Shown here piece after piece: positions 1 through 10,377 of a DNA stretch of 64,000 nucleotides. This DNA is from Nepenthes gracilis (Eukaryota > Streptophyta > Magnoliopsida > Caryophyllales > Nepenthaceae). Location: assembly GCA_033239525.1 (NCBI GenBank), contig BSYO01000024.1, forward strand, positions 7,091,991 through 7,155,990. Reading direction: 5' to 3'. The translations under genes and the position numbers were made by a program. Under the pieces are notes generated by a model that searched no databases, was not told the DNA's origin, and saw only the letters and a program-made list of their open reading frames with translations. How positions within the stretch are numbered: the stretch's first letter is position 1; the number at the start of each line of letters is the position of its first letter.

Positions 1-205
1 CCTAAGCTTGAAATTCCCTAGGGGCATACAGGTCACAGCGGCTACTTGAGCGGGGCGGCCGCATATTGCATGAGCCTTCCCCTCTGGTCACGGGCCTCTT
101 GTCATTGCCGGAGTTGCAGGGGTTATGCCGCTCTTGGCTTTCCTCCAGTGCTTACCTGCTCGGGGGGCTCTGAGCTAATATCTAGGCCCTACTGCCTGAG
201 GCTAC

Positions 206-496
206 CTAGGCCCCAATGTTGTCAGGCCTAGTTGTTCTTTCTACTAGGGCCCTCGCCCCATGCCCCCTCCGTCTAGAGGTAGACGCTTGGGGGCCCAGGG
301 GAGGAACTCTTGTCCATTGCACGCCAACCCGAGCGCACAGTACCTGAAGCATTTGTTTCATGTCACCCACATCGACTGCCAACTTGCGCACATCTAGCTC
401 TGGCTACTCGCCGGCTCGACTACCCACACAGGTGTCATCACCGTGGGCAGTAATGTCCTTTGCAGGTTCACTGGCTTGCGCTCTGGTATTGACCAT
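206..496 (-). pseudogene. gag N-terminus of element A (fragment)
   Basis: An ATG at 496 opens a minus-strand frame beginning MVNTRAQASEPAKD, close to the MVNTR-type starts of plant gypsy gag proteins. The frame has an in-frame TAG at codon 31 (404-406), then continues open in the same frame to a stop at 206. After it the sequence stays GC-rich to the window edge, and more gag probably follows out of the window. Gag forms the particle and binds the element RNA. The early stop marks this copy as non-functional. The call rests on position behind the 5' LTR and the N-terminal motif; no capsid motif is visible. Confidence 0.5.
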
Positions 497-1056
497 CTTC
501 TAAACAGGAAGTTGGATTTGGTGACAGGTAGTTAAACTTTTATTATCGTTCCCACAAACGGTGACAATAATGCATCCCTGGGTCCGGGTTCTCACACAAA
601 TTAGGAATCCTTCAGATTCTTAGCGTCAGATCAATCTCAAAAAGGTCCAGTCTCCGTACCTTTCAACTTGGGCCCTGTGCACCACAAACTATAAATATTA
701 GGTCAGATGACGATGGGAGGTTCTCCTTCTATAAACACTCCGATACTTAAGTCAAAAATCTTTCTCTAGGGATGAAAAGATGTAAGCGTAAAGGTAAATG
801 TGATGAGAATTATATGGGTGCTAGTATACAAAGAGTGTGAATGATTGTGAGAGGAAGCTCTGGCTCCTCTCGTGCACTGCAATGAGTGTTCACTAATATT
901 GCCAAACTGAAACGCTAATTACAAAGGGAAAAGCGCTTGTTCTTTCTCCTCGTACTTGGGTTCGAAGTTTAGCGCGAGATGGCATTGGAATGCCTCAAGA
1001 ACTTTAGGATGCTACGTTTTAGATCATTCATCTCTCCCCCTTCTCCCTCGTAAGAG

Positions 1057-1068
1057 AAGGCATATATA
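1057..1068 (-). promoter_or_regulatory. LTR TATA box, element A
   Basis: On the minus strand the sequence reads GGCCTATATATGCC. It lies at the same LTR position as the TATAAAA boxes of element B (4429-4435 and 15318-15324), each next to a 'ggcc'-like block. It is the likely core promoter of the element. The role is inferred from position and sequence only. Confidence 0.5.
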
Positions 1069-1126
1069 GGCCCCCTGAGGGAGGTTTTTGGGCACAGGAA
1101 CTTGTGACAGATGGCCTACTTGGGTT

Positions 1127-1358
1127 GGATTCGGGGAGCGTCCTTCTCCCCAGTGGAGAATGACCGTCCTTCTCCTCATCTGAACCGTCGAATGTAAAAT
1201 CTGACGGTTCACACGTTTTAAATGGATAATATAACACGGACCGTTCGATTTTAAATTTAATCATTCAAAGCACGTAACCGTCGGATTTTACATTCGACAG
1301 TCCGGATTAAGAGAAGGACGATCCTTCTCCACTAGGGAGAAGGACGCCCCCTCAATCG
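1127..1358. mobile_element. MULE-like MITE inserted in LTR of element A
   Basis: A long inverted repeat: the left arm (about 1127-1210) is nearly the reverse complement of the right arm (about 1277-1358), both carrying the core GCGTCCTTCTCC and the block 'gtcgaatgtaaaatc'. The 232-bp unit is flanked by a perfect 10-bp direct repeat TACTTGGGTT (1117-1126 and 1359-1368). Terminal inverted repeats of about 80 bp, no coding capacity and a 9-10-bp target duplication fit a non-autonomous Mutator-like element (that superfamily makes about 9-bp duplications). It inserted after the host LTR formed. Confidence 0.75.
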
Positions 1359-1742
1359 TACTTGGGTTACCCGGCCGCTGAGATTTGGTGGTGGCCAACG
1401 GTGTCCATTATCGCCTTGCGGTAGCACGAGGACCGTCGTCGGGCGTGACTGCCACTGGCCTAGTTGACCTTTGTTGGGATTAGTTGAACTACTACCAGAC
1501 GGCAAGCGCCGCGGCTCGCCAGAGTTGACTTTATCCCTCATTGACTGACATACTCTAAGCCAGCACCTCCTGCACTACCCACCGGTAACTGTTTCGGGAG
1601 AAACGTGGGAGAATGGCTATTGGACGCCTGTCAAGAGTGAGTAGCGGGCCTTGCTCCAGGTCTCCTTGGTCCCATCGCTTGGGGGGCTTGCCTACCGGTT
1701 GGACCTCGTAGATATCAGCCTATTTCCATATTGGACCCATCA

Positions 1743-3955
1743 ACCTCCTTTCACTTGATTGTAAAATTTGTGCAAGCATGGGGGCTTTTGAGTCCCGGCA
1801 GCGACAAGCAGCCCGTTGCCCTTATATTTTATCATTGAATTTAAATTTAACAATTATAGGCATTTATTATTTTTTTAAATTTAGTTTTATTAAATAAAAA
1901 AGAAGAAGACAATAACTATTAAATTTAAATCTTACCATAGTACGACGTGCTACCCCGCATAACAAAACGTCTCCCACCCCGCACTTCTCGGAATAGGACC
2001 ACCGGCCTCCACTGTTTTAGCAACAGCTTCAGCAATGATTTCAATAAACTAACCCTAACCCTCCTATTCAATTTTACTATTGTGATTTATGCGGAAGAAT
2101 TTTTTTTAATTATATTTTAAAATAATTATTAATTACGTAACACTTGATTTATCTATCCGTATTAATATTTAAAAATAAAAATAATGAATGCTGAGCCCTT
2201 AAAAAATAAGGGTAAGGCTTTTTTCTGACTTTTGTCGAAATTCCACCTACCTTTCTAAAGCTTATTAAATTCGTTACTGTCCAACTTATACGCAGATGCA
2301 GAACTAAATCACCTTTGTTTAAAATAGCTAATCATAAGATTGGAAGTGGAAATTCTATTGAAATTCGCCGCCCTTATTTTTTTCATATGCATCTCAAGCA
2401 GAAACCATTCTGTCCAAATTTTATACTCCGAACCAAGTGATTTATGCCTCGTGTTATCATTATAGCACTTACACTTGGTATTAATATGCTCACAAATTTT
2501 ACACATTTATTGTATAATCTGAATTTGCTTATATAATAATAGTAATATTGTTACTTAATTTGTCTGTGATTTGTATATGACATTATGAATTGAATGAAAA
2601 AGATTTTGAGCTAGTAAGTTAATTAATGGAGCTAATCCCATTATGTGAGGTGTAATAAAATTGTTGAATGTATCATTTAATAGAATATCTGGGTTGATGT
2701 AATATATTAAACCTCAATAAGACATCTTCATTACTAATATTATTTAAATATACTAATTTATAATTTCTGAAAGTAGAATTTTACCTCCGGCCTTCTATTT
2801 CCACCGATTTCAGTTTTGCCATGGGCAAAATCAAAATCTACCTGCATATAGAAGAGAAAGCATGACTGCTCTTAAGGTTCTGCCAAAAATTAAAATTGGA
2901 ATCGAAATTATAAATTCTACTATCATTTCTTCAGCCACCCATCCCTGTCCAAAAGTACCCCACCAACAATTAACGAATATATTTTTTCTAGTTATCAATC
3001 AACACATGGGATGCCGTTGAGGCAACTCAGTGCACAAAACCTCTGGTACTGCGAATTTTAAGGAAAGATAAGTTCAAGGGATATAACCCTTACTGTTTAA
3101 ATGCGTGACGTGTATTAAAAGATGGGCCAAGCTTTTAACCCTTATCATTGTCGGTTTAGAAAAAAATTATATATATATATTCAATGTACAATGCATGGAC
3201 AACAAGGAATTAAAATTTGATAGGTGGAGTGCATATTAATAATTTGAAGAAATAATTGGTTATATGTTTAGGCTGCTAGAGACAATAATTGATTCTAGCA
3301 GCAGCCGTAGATGATGATAATTTCCTCTAATAAACTAGCTGCACTTAGCACAAATATGTGGTTGAAGAACATGCTACCTAAAAAATTCAATTTTCTGTTA
3401 TCAAAAAATGTAATTCCATTTTATTAATAATTAAAACTTTGGGTGATGGCTTAGCAATTTGACTAACTTCCATCGGCTGGAATTTCTTCAGATTTTCCAT
3501 CAATTTACGTGGCCAATTAAAGAGGGCATACGACTAGAAATGCACAGCATTTTGCGATATATTGAAAATATAACAAGTACCGGCAAATAAGTCCATTTTT
3601 TGGTTAATTGGAAATTTAATCTTAAAAAATTGGTTCTTAATATTAGAGTGATACGTTATTTTTTAAGATTCATTTACTATTTATCATGATTATAAGCACT
3701 CATTATATAAAAAGATATTTACAGTTCGATAGTGATACCTAGATAATCATTAGTCACAACAACTCCATTGTCGGCAAAAAATATCACCACTATAGTCACC
3801 TGACTAAAAATATTTTGCTGATATTAAAAAATTATTGTTCATCGGTAATCTCTCGATATTATTGTGGCCTTCGGGTTCAAGGGTAGAAATGATTTTAACT
3901 AAAAGACTCATGTATTAAATTAGGATGAAATATAAGTAAAATATCAATTAGTACT
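1743..3955. other. intergenic, AT-rich, no gene recognised
   Basis: Apart from a short GC-rich stretch near 1780-1830 and 1940-2010, the sequence is AT-rich with simple A/T runs and frequent stops in all frames. I see no protein motif, structural RNA or LTR pair here. Confidence 0.6.
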
Positions 3956-4813
3956 TGTTGCGTTCGTGGTCCTCGATTGTCGTATAGATTAGTGAGCCTT
4001 CGGATTCCTAATCGATCTAAAGAGTTCGTGGAAGGGTCCGGTCTCCGTCTCTGTTAATCTGAGACCTACACAACACAATCAACGAACGAGAGGTTGGAGG
4101 TCCGATGAGATTTCTCCTACCAAGGCCACTCCGACGCTCAAGTCAGCAAATTCTCACAATGAACGGAAATGGGGCGCACGTTAAGAGGTGCGCGGAAGTA
4201 TACTATAAATGCGTGGATAGTGCGTGTTTGTTTATGTGAGAGAAAGAGAGTAATGAGCGGGTGGTGGGAGCCCTGGCTTCCTAGTTGCACCGCTACGGGT
4301 GGCTGACTTTCTGTTGCCTGAGTAGGCTCAAGAGTTTGGATCCGGAGGATAGCTGGTAAGCTTAAGGCTTCCAACACTAAGTCGATTATCTTGGATCCGA
4401 TCTCCTTCTCTTCGTTGAAGAAGAGGGATTTTATAGGCCACCCGATGAGGGGCTCTTGGGCCCAAGAACTCCTGTTGCTAGGGTTCATTGGCCGTTGATC
4501 ACTGTCGATGAATGTCGTTGTGTTGGCTGTTGTTTTGCGGTGGCAGGCAGATTATCGGGTGTTGCCGGCCATGCTTGGTCTTCCCCTTGAGACGGGATTG
4601 GCGGGTCGCCTGTGGGCAACCCTGAATTGCGGCTGGCAGCATTGACTGTTTCTCCATTGGTTGGTTTCTCCTACTCTTTTACTGTTTTTTGGCAGCCGCA
4701 TTAATGAGGCGTAGGAGGCGCCCATTGGCTGCTGATGGTGGGCTACCGCGTAGGCATCCCGTGTCGTTGGGTTGGGCTCCGGATCTTCTTGGGCTTTAGC
4801 ATTGGACCCAATA
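3956..4813 (-). repeat. 3' LTR of element B
   Basis: It aligns with 14860-15704 over its length, sharing 'cacaacacaatcaacgaacg', 'ggggcgcacg' and the end block 'gggctttagcattggaccca'. The outer end is placed at TG 3956, and the inner end at 4813 next to the polypurine tract. The outer end could instead be TGG at 3967, which would give almost equal LTR lengths. The copies differ by many point changes and small indels, so the insertion is not recent. Confidence 0.85.
4429..4435 (-). promoter_or_regulatory. LTR TATA box (3' LTR, element B)
   Basis: TATAAAA on the minus strand, conserved at 15318-15324 in the other LTR. The transcript from the 5' LTR copy would run left through gag-pol. Confidence 0.5.
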
Positions 4814-4826
4814 CTAGCCCCCCATG
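4814..4826 (-). other. polypurine tract of element B
   Basis: On the minus strand the sequence is CATGGGGGGCTAG directly before the 3' LTR. Element C has the same tract (atggggggctag) just before its right LTR at 61757. This is the expected plus-strand primer site. Confidence 0.7.
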
Positions 4827-6608
4827 CCTGAGCTGACTAGTGGTCATGGCCTGGCATGTCCCTTAGGTCCTATCCACGGTCCGCCGGTTTCCCTTGAGAT
4901 GCTCCAATACTTGTCGTCTTCTAGGCTCGCGCCTTTCCCAAGCATCTGCGCGCAGCCTTTCTAATGTTGTAGCAATTCAGTGCCTAAATTGGGAGAATTT
5001 ACACTCCTGGGGTTGCATCTGATTTGAGGGCTTTTCCTATTCCATGAAAGACATCCACCAGGAAGCGTGCCTCTCCGAGCATGAGAAGGATGTCTGTTTC
5101 GCTCATAAATAGGAGGGCTCCCTAGTAAGTGCAGTGCATCCTTTGGCTGCCTTTGAGGGAACAATGCAAAGCTTTTGGCTTGCTCCACCTTCAGTGGGGA
5201 TCCGCGAAGGAGTTGGATGGACTAGCTAGAGATCTGAAATTCTTGGAGAAGACTGCCGCCACGCCCGCACTGCAGTCGATTCCTCATGCTAATGAGGGTG
5301 GCTCGGTCACTCTGCTGTTGTCACGTGCTTCCCCTCCATGGGGCGACTCGTCCAGAGTGTTGTAGGATCACGGCGGAACTTTCACGGGGATGCTTCCCAC
5401 CAATGAAGTGCGTCGCTCGCGGTCTCCACTTCACTTGGTTCATGCGCAGGCCGTGGAGGAGGCAGAGAGGGGAGCCCCAGTGAGGGAACTGCAGGGTTTT
5501 CCCTTTTGGTCCCTCCCGGAGGCTCCTGAGCTGGTCCCTCCCGGAGGCACCTGAATTGGGTGCTGGTCCTACTTCGGTGGATAACACTAGGACCGTCTCC
5601 ACCGTGGGCAAGCCAACACGCAACTGCCCCTCGTGACTTGTTGGGTAAGCAGCGGCGAGACCGTGGTGATCTCATGTAGGTCACGTTCCCCAAGCTCAAT
5701 CAGGCTTCCGGGGTAGTCTCCGTGGGGCCTGGGCCACGTGCCGTATCTTCTTCCTCTTTCTTGTACATTTGTTGTTGCAAATCTTGTACTTTATAAGAAA
5801 AGTCTTGATTAATAAAAGAAATAGTCCCTTTGTCTTTATTCTTCCATCTTGTAGCACGTGCTTTCTCTTACTGATTGCTTTCCCCTGATGTGTCGCACCC
5901 TATTTCATGCGCTCGAGGATCTTAGGACGCTCACGGTTAGTTTTGCCGGTTCCGCCTTGAGCCTATATACTGACCATCGTTGGGACAACACAGTTCAAGG
6001 GCGGCCTCTGACGTCTGGGGCCGCAGAGGCTGAAACGCCACTGACGGCGGTCACATCCATCTGTTTATCTGGCGCATTAAGTGTACAAGAGATCGAGGGG
6101 CGCCGCGTCATGATGACTTGCCTTGGAAACACGCGAGGCTTCAGGGATTCTCCACGTGGAACGCGCTCGTTGGCCTTGTTCTGGCACTCCTTGCCTTCAA
6201 AGCACTACCGTTTCTGGGGAGAACTCCACCTAGTTAAACGCACTAACCCATTCTTAGATAACGTGCTCTGCTACTTCTTTGGTGGTGTGAAGTGTTGCAT
6301 TGCTTGCGATCCTTATCTCTTTCGCCTGCTCTTGCTGCAATCTGGGTTGAGGAGTTGTCTTCGTCTTCCAGATCGGGATATCCTTTCGGAGGGTCCGAAA
6401 CTGGGGCCCATGCTCTAGGGCCCCGGGTGTCACCGCATCGGAGGGGGATCACTCGGAGGCTACTTGTCATGGGCCTGCGTGATTCTCGTGGGCACCTCCA
6501 GGCTTTGATAGGATCGAGACGTCTGCCGCCTCTCGGAAGCGTCGTCCAAGGAGGGCGGATTTCTAGCTCCGACGAGTTACCAAGACGGTCGAAGACGTCG
6601 AAGCCCGG

Positions 6609-6905
6609 ATGCAAGCTACGGTAGCGGAGATAGAGCAGTTGAGGGACCGCGCCCCACACTTTGAGGAAGCATGGGCGGAATCGAAGGCGAGGGTGTCCAG
6701 GCTCGCCAGTGCTAACATGGGGGCTCGAGCCCGCATTTTGGCTCTTCAAGAAGAGCATGAGCAGCTACGGCGACAGTTTGAGACAGAGGTCGTGTGGATC
6801 TTGACTGAGCTGAGGTCGAGGTTCCTCTCGGAGGAAGTCGGCCCTACACTGGAACGGAACTTCCAGGACGGTATCTGTCTCAGCCGGAGACTAGCCTCGC
6901 TTTAG
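6609..6905 (+). pseudogene. second copy of antisense-gene C-terminus (coiled coil), element B
   Basis: A 98-residue frame rich in E, R, L and A, with a heptad-like pattern (for example ARILALQEEHEQLRRQFETE), predicted by eye as coiled coil. Its end, FQDGICLSRRLASL, matches the end region FWDGICLCRRIASL encoded at about 9233-9300 in the complete antisense gene downstream. It is therefore a separate, diverged copy of the C-terminal exon of that gene, on the same plus strand and about 2.4 kb upstream. The preceding frame (6292-6624) carries GC-rich sequence that may be a frameshifted continuation. No copy of the N-terminal domain is seen before it. It may come from an internal tandem duplication or an older nested element. 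Confidence 0.5.
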
Positions 6906-7383
6906 GACCCAAACTTCCGTGTCAGCGTTCTGATTCTCAAAATTCCAGTGTCCGAATGTGCACAAACCTGGTGGAGTGTCCGGCACCAGGTTCCTCTACA
7001 GCACATGAGGGACGTTAAACGTATCCCACTGTCGTAAGCTGCTATAACAAGCTTCTAAGGAATATCATAATGAAATTTAACACTTAGCTGTACCGTTTCA
7101 TTTTCTATGGTTTGCTATGGCTGAATGATTTGTTTTTATTCCCGTGCACTTCTTTTGGGGGTTCCGTTGTCGTCCTTTTCGGCGATTGAAATTCCTGCAT
7201 TAAATGCGGGTGTGTCAGCGGGGGTTTTCGCCGGGCGGATGAAGTGACGTCGATCTACAGTCTGACAAACGGTCTTGATTGTTGACTGCTTTGGGCCCCG
7301 TGACACTTCCACTAGGCAGGCATGCGGCCCAGCCACTCTATGGAGGTGTCATTTGGGTTTTCCGCTCGTTGGCACTTCATTGC

Positions 7384-7394
7384 CTATTTAAACC
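7384..7394 (+). promoter_or_regulatory. TATA box of the antisense gene (element B)
   Basis: CTATTTAAACC lies about 85 bp upstream of the ATG at 7472. The same sequence is found upstream of the homologous start in element C (59804-59814, minus strand). Conservation of the box in two diverged copies, with similar distance to the ATG, supports a dedicated promoter for the antisense gene. Function is inferred. Confidence 0.6.
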
Positions 7395-7471
7395 AGCATT
7401 CTGGAAAATTTCCTTTGTTAGTTTCCTTGTGCTGAAAATTTTCCAATCTTAGCCCACACGGTGAGAGAGAG

Positions 7472-9400
7472 ATGGCAAAGAAGAGAGAGTCTCCTTCCTC
7501 CTCGCGAACTTCTAGGGTGAGTTGGCATGGGATCGACAACACAGGGTCTGTCTTGATGACCAGCGCCATCGCCGCTCTGACGGTAGATTATGGGATTCCC
7601 GGCAATTGGGGTTACCATGCTCCTGGATCTGCGAATAGAGCCAATGCTCCACCAGATGGCTTCATCACAGTTTACGAGCACCATCTGAGAGGGGGACTAC
7701 GTTATCCCATGCCTTGCACTCTATATGCACTGGTGGAGGTGTTGGGCGTTCCTGTGGCGAGGCTTCACCCTAACGCCCTTCGTTATATGGTCTTGGTGTG
7801 TATCTTCGCTCGCCTTCATGGCGACTCTTTCGATGCCAAGGTGGCTAGGTTGATCTTTCGCTTCTCGGAGTTGAATGACTAGATCTCCATGTCGCCAAAG
7901 ACCGACTTCGACTTTCGAGAGACCAATCCTGACTCGGTAAAGAACTGAAAGAGCAGATTCTTCTTCTTGCAAGAGCCCCCTGACTCTAGGCTTCCGCGCG
8001 AGTGGGGCCCAATTTTGGAGTTCTACCATGAGAAAGTATCGACAGATGATGCCAAGGAAGTCGGGTAGCTAGTCGCTGCCATTGAGTCCCAGATGGTGAA
8101 GTTTTCCATCCAGGGCTACTTTTTGACATCCATTACGTTTGAGGCCGCTAAGTGGGGGCCTTCATTAAACTGGCGCGTTGTCGGTCCTGCCAAAAAGGAC
8201 CCTGGGGAAGGCGCCATTCCCCCATCATCCGGAGGGGACAAGGAGGAGAGTTGTTCACTACTGGAATCGTCTTCAGATGAGGAGGAGATTAAGGCTCCCT
8301 TGAAGAGGTTGAGGGAGGCTGGAGGTACCTCCACACGGAGGTCGCAGAGGTTCACTGTTGGCTCTGCTGCGCGGGTTCGGGCTCCAGTCCTAGAGGTCGC
8401 GTCAAAGCATCGGGCCTCAGGAGGAGGCTGACGAACCCGTTCCGATTCTAGCCACGGCGTTAGTTGAGTACAACATCCTTGAAGTGGGGCCCCATTCTGG
8501 GTGAGGAGTCTCTGCGTGCTCCTTCATTGATCTGGTCATGGAGGCAATTCCGGGCACGGCGGGCAACGCATTGGTCCTCAATGACCTGGAGGAAGCAAGC
8601 GCGCCAGCGCCAGCGCCGGAGTTAGAGGGATCTTCGAAGCCAATTTTAGAGGGGGGATCCTAGGGGACGTCCCCTTGGCATCAGAGGCAAAAGTCGTATC
8701 GGAGGCCGGCCCACCGGGCGCTGATGGCTGTGGAAGAGATGACTTCAAAGCTGGAGCCCCCAAGCATTCCTTTGCCTTCCGAGCTTTCGATCCATCCGAG
8801 CCCCGCGAGAGTCGCGGTTGAACATGAGGAGCCCTTGGGCCCGTATGCGTCAGGATATTTAACACGTCCTGCGAACACCGCTCCCGCTCAGGTACAATCA
8901 CTCTGAACTGGTCATTCTTTTGCAGTCATAATTTTTGAGAATTCTTCTAAAATCTCCATTTTCCACGCAGATTCCTGAGGATGCCGACCCTCTTGATGAG
9001 CTAGCTGCCCTTCTGCACAGGAGCTTTCACCGCGGCCTACACGTTGTCCGGCGCAAGAGAGCCAAGGTCGCTTCCCTTCGAGAGGACAGCGAGCGGGCAC
9101 AAGACGATGTTAGGCGCTTGCAGCTGAAGGTGGAACGACTGGAGGTGGCACTCACCATTCTTGAAGACGACAATTCACGTTTGTCCAAGAATCTGAGGGG
9201 TCGGCTCACTCCCGTCAGAGGCGAATCTCAAGATGGAGACTCGATTTTGGGACGGCATTTGCCTGTGCCGTAGGATTGCTTCTCTTGCAGCTCCTGACAT
9301 ACCAGAAGGGGTCTTCCACCCTAGCAATGGTGGGGTTTGGGACGAGTCTCACCTAAGGAATTTCCTTGACGAGGCTGGTTCGTCTGACCCTCCACAATAG
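7472..9400 (+). pseudogene. antisense extra gene of Tat element B ('putative gypsy type transposon' protein)
   Basis: The gene reads opposite to gag-pol. The first 136 residues are open and contain PPDGFITVYEHHLRGGLRYP and VPVARLHPNALRYM. This matches the pattern of the plant 'putative gypsy type transposon' domain (G-hydrophobic-YE, GLRxPL, hxPNA). The same frame continues to 8431 through three in-frame stops (7880, then two more before 8093), passing an acidic serine-rich stretch LLESSSDEEE. After a frameshift, the frame at 8724-8891 joins across a 79-bp GT-AG intron to a coiled-coil exon beginning IPEDADPLDELAALL. A last frameshift near 9200-9230 leads to the C-terminus ending at TAG 9400. 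The biochemical role of this family is unknown. The breaks make this copy a pseudogene. Confidence 0.75.
8892..8970 (+). other. probable spliceosomal intron in the antisense gene
   Basis: Donor CAG|GTACAATC and acceptor TTCCACGCAG|ATT bound 79 bp of T-rich sequence, which contains stop codons. The frame before (codon CAG ends at 8891) and after (ATT at 8971) is phase 0 and gives continuous protein-like sequence on both sides (PANTAPAQ, then IPEDADPLDEL). Length and borders are normal for a plant intron. Confidence 0.6.
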
Positions 9401-10027
9401 TCTTGTCTGTATACATTGATTTTCTTTCCTCTTTTTTTTTTGTACAAGCGAATGAAAAGCAGCTCCTTTCTCTTTTGTATACATTGTCTCCCAATGCGAT
9501 CTGTGAGGTCATGTCTCACGCTCAACGGCTAAGCTTGCAAAGCTATTGTCACCAAGGCTCCAATCCGGTGCCTTCTTGCACAGTACTCGTCCTTCGTCAG
9601 AGGATGTCGTCGCATCTCACGCGTTTAATGGGAAGCTCGGTCCAGTTCAGTGGACGTCGTCGCAAGTCCCATGGAGTCGCACTAAGTGCCAGCAAAGTTT
9701 TCAGCTGCGGCAGCCGGGCTCCAGGTCTAGGCCTTTCATTGTGCAATATCCGCCTTAGGTGCGTGGCCCCCGCTCAAGGCGTCATCGCTACCGTGTACAA
9801 GGTCCTAGCCCTCGACCATCATAGACTGAGAGTGCTCTCTTCTTTGTGAGAAGGTCGCCGCACACCTGTAATTCTTGCCCCCTAAGGTTTTAGTAGCCGC
9901 AAGTTGGGAAGCTTCAAAAGCCCCCAAGCCTAATGTCTTGACTACCGGGTCGTCTGGCGCGAAGCCAAGGTAGTGGGTCGCTGGACCCTTCCGATGTGGT
10001 GTCAAAGTCCGGATGCGTCTGCTTTCG

Positions 10028-10190
10028 GACCGCTCGACGCGTGGTCGAGGCTTGAACGAGACCGCTAATGGGCCACTTGACGCGGGGCCAAGGTTTCTGG
10101 ACCGCTTTGGGCCACTCGACGGAAAATCGAGGTTTTGAGGTGGCCGCTCACGGGCCACTTGGCACGGTGCCAAGGCCTTGTTTTACGGAC
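10028..10190. repeat. about four degenerate 40-bp tandem units downstream of INT
   Basis: Units begin near 10028, 10060, 10098 and 10140 and share the pattern '(g)gaccgct...gggccactYgacg...caaggttt'. They lie between the pol stop (10378) and the antisense gene end, in the 3' spacer of element B. Tandem repeats in this part of Tat elements are known from other plants. The region shows no coding signal on the minus strand. Confidence 0.55.
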
Positions 10191-10377
10191 AGACAATGGT
10201 CCTCTCGACTTAGGGGCAGTCTATGTTGTATTATTTTTGGAATGTTATGATGCTAACACTTCACACGAATGGAGATGCAGGCTAACAGGAATAATTAATT
10301 TTATTAAGCAAAAACTTAATGCATGTACAAGCACTATTCAGGATTGTGTGGGTGCCTTACCTGGGCCGACGCTGTGT

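Larger units (their letters stand above)
1..1742 (-). mobile_element. Ty3/gypsy Tat-lineage element A, left-truncated by window edge
   Basis: The element runs leftwards. It consists of an LTR at 562-1742 followed, on the minus strand, by a gag start at 496. The LTR aligns segment by segment with the LTRs of element B (3956-4813 and 14860-15704): the same order of a 'gtcc-gtctccgt' block, an 'actccgaYgcttaagtc'-like block, a TATA region followed by 'ggcc...gaggg', and a 'ttggaccca-ca' terminus. Because the coding direction is leftward, this is the 5' LTR and the rest of the element lies outside the window. No second LTR or target duplication can be checked. Tat assignment is by LTR similarity to element B, whose pol is clearly Tat-type. 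Confidence 0.75.
562..1742 (-). repeat. 5' LTR of element A
   Basis: On the plus strand the repeat starts with TG (562) and ends with 'ttggacccatca' (1742), matching the 'ttggaccca-' ends of element B's LTRs. Its length of about 1181 bp exceeds the roughly 850 bp of element B, partly because of a 232-bp MITE at 1127-1358. The inner boundary at 562 is inferred from the TG dinucleotide and could be off by some bases; I could not identify a primer binding site next to it. Confidence 0.65.

Noticed and set aside
2044..2064. Telomere-like 'aaccctaaccct' sequence
   Set aside because: Only about two units; too short for an interstitial telomeric repeat, chance in AT/C-rich DNA.
5858..6418. 186-residue plus-strand open frame in the spacer of element B
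   Set aside because: No family motif recognised; GC-rich DNA produces long chance frames. It may be upstream sequence of the partial antisense copy but I cannot show it.
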